Virus record (IMG/VR): IMGVR_UViG_3300008625_000007
Span: 1 to 64,000 of that record
Origin: a virus
Reading direction: 5' to 3' (one strand)
DNA: 64,000 nt
Shown: positions 30,257 through 38,158 of the stretch, one piece after another
Position numbering within the stretch: position 1 is the stretch's first letter
Layout: the number at the start of each line of letters is the position of its first letter
Notes under the pieces: generated by a model
What the model was told of the DNA's origin: nothing
The model's input: only the letters and a program-made list of their open reading frames with translations
The model's database searches: none
Made by a program: the position numbers and the translations under genes

Positions 30257-31441
30257 CTACAGTAAACCTGCTAACTTGCGCCAGCGCTCTAGAAGTACAT
30301 TATCAGATGGGCTCAAAGATTCATTGTGCTCCATCCCCTTCTGTTGACGTCCTAATGCATTCCCCAAAGTTGTTAAAACAGGGAGAATTTGTGCAGCTGG
30401 AGCCATAACCTTGTGACCCTTGATCTCAGCTCCCGGATCTACAATCATTGTTCCTGCCCAGCGGTGGTGACCATCTAAAATCTCATTGCCGCCAGTAATA
30501 TAAGCTCCGAGTTCCTGACCACCGAACCCGCCACCGATTGCAAATGCGAGTGATTTTCCAAGAAGAACGTTTGATTGTGTCGGGATCATTGCGGCCACCT
30601 TAATCGGTTCATTCTCCTGCACTGCGATCATATCATCCCCACCGTCGTCGTCATATGACTGAAGCCCTTTTGTCAAAAAGCTAAGAGCCAAATCTTTGAT
30701 CGCGTTGAGGTCGACAGCATCTTTTTCACCTTTCACAGGCGCGCCTGGCATACCGCCCTTATGACCTTGGGGAAATTTGTCTTCTAACAAACTCGCCGCT
30801 AACGAATATTTTGATTCTTTTTTAGCTCCGCCTAACTCTGCTTCATCGCCATGTTCCTTATGCCATTTTTCAACATCTGCTGTATCATCAGCAGAAGGGT
30901 CGTCCATATCGATATTGATCTGTCCGCCGGGGCTTAGTGCATCCTTAACGTGGACAACATCCATAGGCTCGAGGGCAGGCATATCGGATTTTGGCTTGCC
31001 ACTAGAGGGAAGCTTGCCTTGAATATTGATAATGTTCTGTTGTAAAAAGTCAGGGCCTTTCGTCTTCACCCAATTTGCAATCGCAGCAGCGCCTTCTGGT
31101 GTGTCGGCCTTTGGAATCCCTGGGGTAAATTGTGGATTATGATACTCTCCAATGGCGGCAAAGATGGGCATTTTTACATCACCGCTAGCGAGCTGTGCGA
31201 CTATTTCTGTCGCATCGACTCCCTTGATATTATCTCCGCCCTTCATCGCAGTACCCGCAGGTTTTTGATAGGCCTCAGGAACACCCTCAACGTTGACCGG
31301 ACCGTCAGACTCCCCTGCTTCATTTAGAATGCCCCGAATTTCTTGCAAAATAACTGACCGTAATTTACGAGAAGAGAGCTTTTTCGCCCTACGCTTGGGG
31401 GTTGAATACCCGTATAATTCAGCTAACGTTCGCTTTGCCAT
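30257..31441 (-). CDS. ParB-like domain protein with tag-like leader
   Basis: 394 residues. Leader KLSSRKLRSVILQEIRGILN is followed by EAGES, a tag of the MKITRRQ type. A ParB/sulfiredoxin-like motif lies near residue 324: GGNEILDGHHRWAGTMIVD. The C terminus, NVLLERWRKLAGLL, is shared in form with the 34,483-35,829 protein. ParB-like domains can bind or cut DNA or use nucleotides (known). The combination of leader and virion-like neighbourhood suggests a packaged DNA-related protein. Confidence 0.68.
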   Translation of the reverse strand: MAKRTLAELYGYSTPKRRAKKLSSRKLRSVILQEIRGILNEAGESDGPVNVEGVPEAYQKPAGTAMKGGDNIKGVDATEIVAQLASGDVKMPIFAAIGEYHNPQFTPGIPKADTPEGAAAIANWVKTKGPDFLQQNIINIQGKLPSSGKPKSDMPALEPMDVVHVKDALSPGGQINIDMDDPSADDTADVEKWHKEHGDEAELGGAKKESKYSLAASLLEDKFPQGHKGGMPGAPVKGEKDAVDLNAIKDLALSFLTKGLQSYDDDGGDDMIAVQENEPIKVAAMIPTQSNVLLGKSLAFAIGGGFGGQELGAYITGGNEILDGHHRWAGTMIVDPGAEIKGHKVMAPAAQILPVLTTLGNALGRQQKGMEHNESLSPSDNVLLERWRKLAGLL

Positions 31442-31493
31442 CTTGTTTCTCCGAAAAACCTACACTTAAATATGGTGTGTTATAACAAACTTC

Positions 31494-31874
31494 CTATTCT
31501 AAAAACCGACGCAGACCCGCGGCGATTTCTTCTTCTGGGGTATCTGATTCAAGCAACTCCAATACTCGATTACGTTTTTGCTCATCTAAATCGTCTACCC
31601 ACTTTTGAAGAGCTTCCCTCGCTTCATCTTCAACATCGAAATATTTTTCTATATTATTTTTAATTGCTTCGGTTTCTGCATCTCGCGCCTCAGCGATCGC
31701 TTCTTCTTCTTTTCGTAGTAGATCATTTTTTGCATCTAAAATCTTTCTAGCTTCTTTATTACCACCAGATATAGCAAAAACAGCAAATAAAGCTCCAAAA
31801 AAGCCCACCAAAATCTGCCAATACTTTTTGCACCAACCGCAAACTGCATTTTTTATTTTTGCCCAAACCATCAT
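31494..31874 (-). CDS. Membrane-anchored coiled-coil protein, inner-spanin-like
   Basis: 126 residues. One N-terminal transmembrane helix (YWQILVGFFGALFAVFAI) precedes a long charged coiled coil (ILDAKNDLLRKEEEAIAEAR, REALQKWVDDLDEQKRNRVL). This layout is typical of i-spanins, though it also fits other membrane-tethered proteins. It sits beside a two-helix protein (a possible holin) and near the signal-bearing 29,780-30,232 protein. A lysis group is possible here, while the endolysin is 20 kb away. Confidence 0.6.
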   Translation of the reverse strand: MMVWAKIKNAVCGWCKKYWQILVGFFGALFAVFAISGGNKEARKILDAKNDLLRKEEEAIAEARDAETEAIKNNIEKYFDVEDEAREALQKWVDDLDEQKRNRVLELLESDTPEEEIAAGLRRFLE

Positions 31875-31879
31875 GCCAC

Positions 31880-32116
31880 CTATCTGTTAGGACCGTGCTT
31901 CCACGCTAGAGCCGCATCAATTACTGCTTGGCTGCCGATATAGATCATTGCGATCATTCCCCAAGTGTCACTCTCCAAATCAGACCACGCTAGCAAAGCT
32001 GTCGCTGTTACGAAAACCAAAAATTTACGTGATATTATTTTAGAAGTAACCCTGTCTAAAATTCCAACTCGCTCTACCAACACCGAAACCTCAGCGGGTA
32101 ACTCTTCTTTACTCAT
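31880..32116 (-). CDS. Small two-helix membrane protein, holin-like
   Basis: 78 residues with hydrophobic segments at about 31-46 (KFLVFVTATALLAWSD) and 52-70 (WGMIAMIYIGSQAVIDAALA) and a charged start and end. Size and topology fit a class II holin-like protein, but many small phage membrane proteins look like this. Confidence 0.58.
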   Translation of the reverse strand: MSKEELPAEVSVLVERVGILDRVTSKIISRKFLVFVTATALLAWSDLESDTWGMIAMIYIGSQAVIDAALAWKHGPNR

Positions 32117-32128
32117 CTTAAACTCCCC

Positions 32129-32410
32129 CTAATTTGGTAAATCATCATCATTACTGGGCGTCGTTTGTAGAGGAAATGAGGATGTAGTATCAACTTCAAA
32201 AACCCCCACAATATTTTCAACAACTTCGCCAATATTCGAAATATCTCTTCCTATGCTGTCTTGTGTCCGCGACATGGCTAGTAGCGCACTTTGTAAATTA
32301 TGCAGTGTCATTTTCACCAGAGTAAGAGTTTTTTCTAGCTCATAGACTTTTTGCTCTAAAACCCTTACTCGCTCTCGTTCTTTTTTCCGTGACCTAAAAA
32401 ACCACCCCAT
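32129..32410 (-). CDS. Coiled-coil protein
   Basis: 93 residues with a basic start (GWFFRSRKKERERVRV) and a strong heptad pattern (LEQKVYELEKTLTLVKMTLH). The start is a TAATG junction with the ribbon-helix-helix-like gene upstream. No family recognised. Confidence 0.6.
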   Translation of the reverse strand: MGWFFRSRKKERERVRVLEQKVYELEKTLTLVKMTLHNLQSALLAMSRTQDSIGRDISNIGEVVENIVGVFEVDTTSSFPLQTTPSNDDDLPN

Positions 32411-32688
32411 TATTCGTCTCCCCGTAATTGGTCATGTTTCTCAATCGCATCGAATAAGCTGTCTGCGTCTGTTCCCACAACCTTTCTCAATTCAGAGTCA
32501 TATTTTTCTTCAGCAATCTTATCAACAATCCTCACTAACGTTGGATTACCATTTGCTAAACGTGAAATAAGACCCTCAACAATTTCTTGCATCGAGAGCT
32601 TTTTACGAAAAGCCAAGACACGAAACTCTGCGTGGGTTTCGGTAAGCAAGTTAAAGTGGACCGATTTCTTGCGAATAAAATCACTCAT
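32410..32688 (-). CDS. Ribbon-helix-helix-like protein
   Basis: 92 residues. RKKSVHFNLLTETHAEFRVL followed by AFRKKLSMQEIVEGLISR has the beta strand plus two helices of RHH DNA-binding proteins (KxVxFNLL..., LSMQEIVEGLI). Possible transcriptional regulator of the surrounding genes. ATGA overlap with the acidic gene upstream. Confidence 0.62.
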   Translation of the reverse strand: MSDFIRKKSVHFNLLTETHAEFRVLAFRKKLSMQEIVEGLISRLANGNPTLVRIVDKIAEEKYDSELRKVVGTDADSLFDAIEKHDQLRGDE

Positions 32689-33338
32689 ACAGCTCCACCA
32701 CCACCTCCACCGGCAGTAGCGCCAACGGCAATTGGTATTTCTGTTGAGAGGTCTTCTCTTTTAGCGCGCTCCTCTTCGTTTGTTTCGATACCATGACGCA
32801 CTTTTAGCAAGTCAGTAAACTCATCAGCAATTTCCTCGCCATACTTGTCTAACAAAAAGCTTCTAGCTTTCGCCTGGAGCAGCTCTTCAATATCAAAAAA
32901 GGCGTCGAAGTTCTTAACAAGCCGAGCTGTCTCACTCGCAAATTTATCTATATCAATAGGAGGAGCTTCGGGGTCATCTTCTTGCTCTCGTAGAAGAATT
33001 CTAGACAGCGAATATCCTTCTTCCTGTATCGCGGCGCTCTTAAGCGAATCAGATTCTATATCAATAAAGATTGCCTGTAATTGGTCATCCAGCGATTTCC
33101 CAAACCTAACTTCGTCTTCTTCTTCTACCTCAACCTCTGGCTCTTCCTCTTCACCTTCAGCTTCTTCACCCTCTTCACCTTCAGCAGTCTCATCACCGGC
33201 TTCTTCGTCACCAGCTTCTTCGTCACCGCCTTCATCTCCACCCTCATCGTCCGTCGCAAACGGGTCTTCTTCGTCTTGCTCTCGTAAAAGATGAGCATAC
33301 GCTCGATTAAAAAATTCTCGTATATCTTTTTCTTTCAT
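32685..33338 (-). CDS. Acidic scaffold-like protein with tag-like segments
   Basis: 217 residues. The leader IREFFNRAYAHLLREQ (after MKEKD) ends L-R-E-Q. Residues ~24-75 are a long Glu/Asp/Gly stretch with imperfect repeats (GDEGGDEEAGDEEAGDE). A second tag-like piece, YSLSRILLREQE, lies near residue 109. The C terminus is a Gly run plus AV. Acidic low-complexity head-core proteins are typical of T4-like phages, and (L/I)-x-E sites would be cut by a prohead protease (inference). Confidence 0.68.
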   Translation of the reverse strand: MKEKDIREFFNRAYAHLLREQDEEDPFATDDEGGDEGGDEEAGDEEAGDETAEGEEGEEAEGEEEEPEVEVEEEDEVRFGKSLDDQLQAIFIDIESDSLKSAAIQEEGYSLSRILLREQEDDPEAPPIDIDKFASETARLVKNFDAFFDIEELLQAKARSFLLDKYGEEIADEFTDLLKVRHGIETNEEERAKREDLSTEIPIAVGATAGGGGGGAV

Positions 33339-34048
33339 TGCTTCGTCTCCGAAGGTTTGTTAAACAACCTTGCAAGCTTATCGGCACGGCTAACACGGTC
33401 TTCTATAACATCCCAGTTTAGTTCCTTCATCATAGCAAATACGTACTTCTGCTTATCACTGAGATAATCCCTGAAATATGCATGCTCCCACATATCAAGA
33501 ACGATCACTGGATAGCAATTTAGTGGAATATTGATATTATGTAGATCAACAACGACGTTCATGAAACGATCTAAAAAGCAATTATAAACAGTCATTGCCC
33601 AACCGTTCCTCGCTGACAAGGCACATGCAACAAAGTCACGTTGCCAGTCATCAAATGTCCCAAAATCCCTGGCTAGTCGCATATAAGCTAGCGAATCCAT
33701 TGTTATCTTTGAGTTGGGGTCAGCAATATTATCGAAATAATAAGCATGAAGAAATGATGCATTTAAATTATACGATTCCTCAATTTTCAAAGATCGAAAA
33801 GCAGAATCATTTGCATTCGCTTCTGTTCTATCAACAGAATCTAATTTAGCAGAAATATTATTTGCAGTCTCAACATAGCCTTGTAACAATTTCTGATGTG
33901 TATCGATTGTTTTCCTGCTCAATAAATCTGTCTTAAGATCGTATTTCTTTGCTTGAAGCACATAGGCTTCGTCTAGTCGCTCTTTTACTTCATTTAACCC
34001 AAGCGTGTCTCGAATAACTTTCTTAATCTCTTTATCGTCAAATGACAT
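33335..34048 (-). CDS. Fe/Mn superoxide dismutase-like protein
   Basis: 237 residues. The Fe/Mn SOD C-terminal pattern is visible: FGTFDDWQRDF near 130 and VLDMWEHAYFRDY near 184 (D-x-W-E-H). The other two metal ligands can be matched to HQKLLQGYVETANN near 51 and FLHAYYFDNIA near 99. The RNGWAMTV segment matches the SOD GSGWAW region. An extra N-terminal helix precedes it. In SOD this would dismutate superoxide; in a virion-like cluster it could be structural. No tag is seen. Confidence 0.72.
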   Translation of the reverse strand: MSFDDKEIKKVIRDTLGLNEVKERLDEAYVLQAKKYDLKTDLLSRKTIDTHQKLLQGYVETANNISAKLDSVDRTEANANDSAFRSLKIEESYNLNASFLHAYYFDNIADPNSKITMDSLAYMRLARDFGTFDDWQRDFVACALSARNGWAMTVYNCFLDRFMNVVVDLHNINIPLNCYPVIVLDMWEHAYFRDYLSDKQKYVFAMMKELNWDVIEDRVSRADKLARLFNKPSETKQ

Positions 34049-34049
34049 T

Positions 34050-34490
34050 TTACTTTACCTCGTATTCTTCTTCAAAGTCTTTTTCATCGACCACGAAATA
34101 TTCTTCATCTTCGGCTTCTTCCTCCGGTACTTCCACCGGTGCGACACCTGGAACCACAACTTCAACACCATTACCCTGAATCGTTAAATCATCTTCAGCC
34201 AATACTCCATCCTGGGGTCCGCCTAAAACTTCTTCACCCTCTGGAGGGGGTTCAAACCTTGGCTCATCGGGTTCTCGTAAAACAATCTTAACGCTGCCGG
34301 GTACATCACCCTCGACTCGATCGACTGTATATTCATAACCAGACTTCTTATGACGTACTTTCAAATCAGGTTTGATGATAATATTTCCTTGAGCATCAAA
34401 AATTTCTGCTTCTCGTAAGGTCTCTGATAATCTTTGATTATATTCAAATTTCAGCACCTCTAAAATATATCTCGAATCAACACTACTCAT
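34050..34490 (-). CDS. Acidic protein with tag-like leader
   Basis: 146 residues. ATG 34490 is preceded by GGAG. The N terminus, YILEVLKFEYNQRLSETLRE, is helical and ends with L-R-E. A short beta region (DLKVRHKKSGYEYTVDRVEG) follows, then an acidic Pro/Glu/Val-rich tail (EVPEEEAEDEEYFVVDEKD). No family recognised; possibly a scaffold or assembly accessory. Confidence 0.63.
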   Translation of the reverse strand: MSSVDSRYILEVLKFEYNQRLSETLREAEIFDAQGNIIIKPDLKVRHKKSGYEYTVDRVEGDVPGSVKIVLREPDEPRFEPPPEGEEVLGGPQDGVLAEDDLTIQGNGVEVVVPGVAPVEVPEEEAEDEEYFVVDEKDFEEEYEVK

Positions 34491-35829
34491 TGTCTTCTCC
34501 AACACCCGCTAATTGGCCCCACCTCGTGGACTCAAATAAAATTTTATCACTGCGATGCGAAGCATCAAGATAACGATAAACCGCTCTGTGGACTGTGCCA
34601 ACAGTAAATCGTCCAACTGATTCTTCTTTCTTCTGCATCATTGTCGATGCCAATTTAGGAATCATGGCCTGCAGGGCGTCCATATTTTTCTTAGAGAATC
34701 TTCTTCCCATAGCTTCTTCATGCTCCTTGCGCCAAGCGCCGACGGCATTCCCAACTTCCTTCTCTACAGCTTTGGACAGCCCATCAAGCGTGTCATTAAT
34801 TCCGGTCTTTAGTGCGTCATATCGACCGTTTGCCTTTATTGTTTTTTGAGACTCAGCGGCTAACCCATCATACCAAGCGTCGAGGGCATTAGAAACAGCC
34901 ACCCCGGGAGCCTCTGGCTCCTTAGCTGCTGTTTCTATCTCATCAGATGGGTCGGCGTCCCCCTCACCAGCATCAGTTACGCCATCGGCTCCCCCTGCCG
35001 CTGATTGCGCTGCCGATGTAGCCTGTGTCGTTTCTTCACCGGCGACTTCGGTGGCACTTTCGAGGCTTGTTTGCACATCAGAAAGATCGACGCCCATGAA
35101 CACATCATAGGGAGTCTGCTTAATGGCGTCAGCGATTAGGCTAGCGTCTACAACTCGTCCACTTTTATCGCTCTTAAATAAGCCGCCGATGAACGCCATC
35201 GCCTTCTTAAAGAAGCCACCCTCACTTTCTTGTTCTGCTGCTTTCGAGCCAGCGGCCCAAATCTTATCAAACCACCCAGGAATTTGATATGCTTGCTGAA
35301 TCCCTGCATCTAATTTATCGAGCGCCGGGAACTCTCCGCCTTCTTGGCCGGCCAACTCGCCGATGGTCTGAGCACCATTTTCACCCACTGCGTCTTTAAA
35401 ATTTGCCAAATCTTTCTGCACGGCGCCAACCGCAGCGATCAAAGCGGCAATATCACCAGCAACTGTTTGCAATTTTTTTGTATAATCCGCTGTCATCTTT
35501 CCAAGCTTGTCTGCGTCGCCACCCTGTATCAGAGTAACGATCTCCGCAGCATCAGGCATGTCTGTCATGAATGTATCAAATTCACCGAATGGCTTGGACC
35601 AGACCTCTGCCGCATCTGCAAATTTGTCTGTTGCTGCAGCGACCAAAGCCTTTATTTCTTTTACTGCTGCGTCTAGTTTGTTGGCATCTTCACTACTGAA
35701 TTCCTCAACTAGAAGCATTCCACGGACTTGGCCCTCTTGCAACGCAAGATAAGTTAGCTCGCTAGAATATGCTCGAAAAACTGCACAAACAGAAATTTCA
35801 GCAAGATTTTCTACTAGACCTCTACGCAT
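34483..35829 (-). CDS. Large Ala/Asp-rich protein, likely virion-associated
   Basis: 448 residues from ATG 35829 (CGGAG upstream). Alternating helical and low-complexity Ala/Gly/Thr/Asp stretches (SAAQSAAGGADGVTDAGEGD). A C-terminal domain (RYDALKTGINDTLDGLSKAV, RFSKKNMDALQAMIPKLAS) ends in KILFESTRWGQLAGVG, related in form to the end of the 30,257-31,441 protein. No known family. Probably a capsid-internal or scaffold-type protein. Confidence 0.65.
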   Translation of the reverse strand: MRRGLVENLAEISVCAVFRAYSSELTYLALQEGQVRGMLLVEEFSSEDANKLDAAVKEIKALVAAATDKFADAAEVWSKPFGEFDTFMTDMPDAAEIVTLIQGGDADKLGKMTADYTKKLQTVAGDIAALIAAVGAVQKDLANFKDAVGENGAQTIGELAGQEGGEFPALDKLDAGIQQAYQIPGWFDKIWAAGSKAAEQESEGGFFKKAMAFIGGLFKSDKSGRVVDASLIADAIKQTPYDVFMGVDLSDVQTSLESATEVAGEETTQATSAAQSAAGGADGVTDAGEGDADPSDEIETAAKEPEAPGVAVSNALDAWYDGLAAESQKTIKANGRYDALKTGINDTLDGLSKAVEKEVGNAVGAWRKEHEEAMGRRFSKKNMDALQAMIPKLASTMMQKKEESVGRFTVGTVHRAVYRYLDASHRSDKILFESTRWGQLAGVGEDNE

Positions 35830-35877
35830 AAGAACAACTCCGGCAAACAAAGCACTAGACTAAATATATACGCGCGG

Positions 35878-36306
35878 CTAGTATTTCTTATAGGAATAGC
35901 GCCTTACTTTTACTCCAGCGGCCCTCAATAGATCCAGCCCAGAAATATCACGATACTGCTCGTTATAAATGACTTCGCTAATCCCACCATTTACCATCGC
36001 TTTTGCGCACATTCGACACGGACTTAGTGTAACGTACATTATCTTTTCCGCAAGAATATTGTAATCACATTTAAGCAGCGCGTTAATTTCAGCATGAATC
36101 ATTCCAGACTCACCCGGAACTTCTGACTCTGCCTCATTGGGTCCGCCTGTATAATTCCCGTTATACCCAACAGCTAACACTTGTGTATTTTCTTTCGTAA
36201 CAACAACAGCACCAACCTGATGTCGCGGATCATAGGAACGACGAGCTATTGAATGAGCAAACCCCATCCAGATTTCATCCCATGGCGGTCTACCATCCGA
36301 GCTCAT
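35878..36306 (-). CDS. dCMP/dCTP-type deaminase (zinc)
   Basis: 142 residues. Zinc motifs: GMIHAEINALLKCDYN (His-Ala-Glu) near 68 and LSPCRMCAKAMVNGGISEVIY near 93. The first region, ARRSYDPRHQVGAVVV, also fits dCMP deaminase. It converts dCMP to dUMP, feeding thymidylate synthesis or hydroxymethylation (known). It overlaps the upstream methylase gene by 17 nt. Confidence 0.9.
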   Translation of the reverse strand: MSSDGRPPWDEIWMGFAHSIARRSYDPRHQVGAVVVTKENTQVLAVGYNGNYTGGPNEAESEVPGESGMIHAEINALLKCDYNILAEKIMYVTLSPCRMCAKAMVNGGISEVIYNEQYRDISGLDLLRAAGVKVRRYSYKKY

Positions 36307-36886
36307 TCAAGTACCCTTTAAGACTGTCACAGCTTTCGACTTCATCTCCCCAAACTGACCATCCAGGTAACTGGTGGCGAGCAAACAGTTCAACCTTCGT
36401 CTGGTCTGGAAACATCTGCTCAATGCGAGCCCTAACTTCATCCGGCTTTTTGCTATGCTCTTCACGGAGGTGCTCTAGATATTGTCGCACGTTTCTGGCA
36501 CCTCGAGGTCGAGGAATCTTGCCATTTTTTCCAACAAGGCAAAGCTCGCACTGCGACATGGTATAAAACCCAGGATTAACCCGCATCTTGTTCCACACAA
36601 AGGCGACTGTAGAATATTTCAGCCCCCAGCTCTTAAGCAGCTCAATGCCCTGATCGAGGTGTGGGTTTGTTACCCACATAAAGACAAGCGAGTCTTCGTT
36701 AAGAAGCTCCTGCATTGGAAACTGCTTAAGCTGTTTTAGTTTGAGCGTACCATAATGCTTGCGAGCCCCACCTGTATCACCCATTCCAGGTTTACTATGT
36801 TGTAGCTGGCCTTTGTAGTCCCATGGCGGATCTAAATAAACAATATCAAACTTTGGCGTTCTATCAAGTGTCAAAGAGTTCTTCAA
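36290..36886 (-). CDS. MT-A70-family N6-adenine methyltransferase
   Basis: 198 residues from a TTG at 36886, chosen because TAAGGAG lies 7 nt upstream; any longer start would run through the DHH gene. Near the N terminus, DIVYLDPPWDYKG carries the catalytic DPPW. VFMWVTNPHLDQGIELLKSW and ELFARHQLPGWSVWGDE complete the MT-A70 pattern. It would methylate adenine in DNA (or RNA), perhaps against restriction (inference). Confidence 0.88.
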   Translation of the reverse strand: MKNSLTLDRTPKFDIVYLDPPWDYKGQLQHSKPGMGDTGGARKHYGTLKLKQLKQFPMQELLNEDSLVFMWVTNPHLDQGIELLKSWGLKYSTVAFVWNKMRVNPGFYTMSQCELCLVGKNGKIPRPRGARNVRQYLEHLREEHSKKPDEVRARIEQMFPDQTKVELFARHQLPGWSVWGDEVESCDSLKGYLNELGW

Positions 36887-37703
36887 TGTGAGTCTCCTTA
36901 GGAAGCGTAAATCCTGCTGCTTTTTTGTGACCACCGCCACCAAACTTTTTCGAAATTTCAGATACGTCAACAGAATCGTGAAATGCACGTAAGCTGACCT
37001 TCGTAACCTTATCTTCATGATCCCAGTACCAAATCAATGCAAAATCACAATCTGGTGAAAGTCTTGCTCCGATTTCTGACATCCAGTGAGAAGCGTTCAC
37101 AACAAGAACATCCTTCCCTTCAAACTTTCTTGGCTCAGCTTTCTCGCAAACCTTCTTTACAACTGTCTTAGAATAAGCAAGTATATACGAACCGCGTTTA
37201 ACAGCGTCATCAAACACCGAATCATCTTCAAACTTTTCAAATTCCTCAAACTCAAAGGGGACCATATCAAACGCTGCTGCGAACTCCCTTGAGTATGGGA
37301 GCTCCCACTTCCAAAGATCACGATCTTGAATATATTGAATAAACTTGGGAGCATCTTTTCCAGGATGAAAAAATTCCCAAGCCAGCATTGCACCCGACTT
37401 AGTCATGTCAAAATGTGTATTTGTTATATCATGTAATTCTACCATTGCAGATTTATGGTGGTCAATCACGATGAGGTTTTTTGCAGACTTTATCATCTTT
37501 TTTGTAACTGCATTCGTAAACGAGAAGTCTAAAATAACAACGTTCTTTCCCTTTACTTTTGGGGGGGGATTACCGTGCTTACACGGATAAAACTCGGCAC
37601 GTTTTCCCAACAGCTTCCATGCTGAATACGCAGCCCCGTAACCGTCAGTGCAATCAGCGTGGTAAATCACTACATCTACTGAATTTGGGTCGATCGAGCT
37701 CAT
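36864..37703 (-). CDS. DHH/DHHA1 phosphoesterase (NrnA/RecJ-like)
   Basis: 279 residues. Motifs: VIYHADCTDGYGAAYSAW near 12, VVILDFSF, VIDHHKSA near 79 (DHH) and GGGGHKKAAGF near 256 (DHHA1 end). These fit nanoRNase/pAp phosphatase-type or RecJ-like enzymes, though the domain is shorter than RecJ. It may degrade oligoribonucleotides or cyclic dinucleotides (known for the family). It ends inside the methylase start region. Confidence 0.87.
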   Translation of the reverse strand: MSSIDPNSVDVVIYHADCTDGYGAAYSAWKLLGKRAEFYPCKHGNPPPKVKGKNVVILDFSFTNAVTKKMIKSAKNLIVIDHHKSAMVELHDITNTHFDMTKSGAMLAWEFFHPGKDAPKFIQYIQDRDLWKWELPYSREFAAAFDMVPFEFEEFEKFEDDSVFDDAVKRGSYILAYSKTVVKKVCEKAEPRKFEGKDVLVVNASHWMSEIGARLSPDCDFALIWYWDHEDKVTKVSLRAFHDSVDVSEISKKFGGGGHKKAAGFTLPKETHIEELFDT

Positions 37704-37726
37704 TTTCTTCTCCTTAGAATTAGGAC

Positions 37727-38158
37727 TTAGTCCTTTGGATAAATAAACTGAAACTCGTCAATTGTGTCGATTGCTCTTCCATATTCGTCCTCAAGCCGGA
37801 CACTGTTCTCACTACTTCCATCCGAAATTTCATATACTACAGAATCTTTATTTGCACACACCCGATAAGGGCACCCTGCTTGGACATTCAGCATACCACC
37901 TGGACCTAAAACTTCTTTTGACGATGGATACTGAATTGGGTCTTCAAAATGTCGCTCGCAAGCAAAAATAACAGTCACTTCCCCAGATGCAACAAACAAA
38001 ACTTCATTCTTTTGTTTATGAAATTTTAAGCTTGTACATAAACCAGAATAAATTTCAAGCTTTTTTCCAGTAATTGTGGGGACAGCGCTCCAGCGAGTCT
38101 CTATACCCCATGGCATTTCTACTGTCACCGATTTGCTGGTCCATGCGTTTCTATTCAT
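37727..38158 (-). CDS. Cupin, mannose-6-phosphate isomerase type II-like
   Basis: 143 residues with the pattern PWGIETRWSAV, GKKLEIYSGLCTSLKFHKQK, NEVLFVASGEVTVIF and LGPGGMLNVQAGCPYRVCAN, i.e. a cupin barrel as in mannose-6-phosphate isomerases or sugar-nucleotide cupins. It sits with an epimerase, glycosyltransferases and UDP-galactopyranose mutase, so a sugar-modification role is likely. Overlaps the epimerase by 8 nt. Confidence 0.75.
   Translation of the reverse strand: MNRNAWTSKSVTVEMPWGIETRWSAVPTITGKKLEIYSGLCTSLKFHKQKNEVLFVASGEVTVIFACERHFEDPIQYPSSKEVLGPGGMLNVQAGCPYRVCANKDSVVYEISDGSSENSVRLEDEYGRAIDTIDEFQFIYPKD

Noticed and set aside
32845-33294. Plus-strand Ser-rich ORF
   Set aside because: Antisense of the Glu/Asp-rich acidic gene; a long Ser run is the expected complement of GAA/GAG codons.
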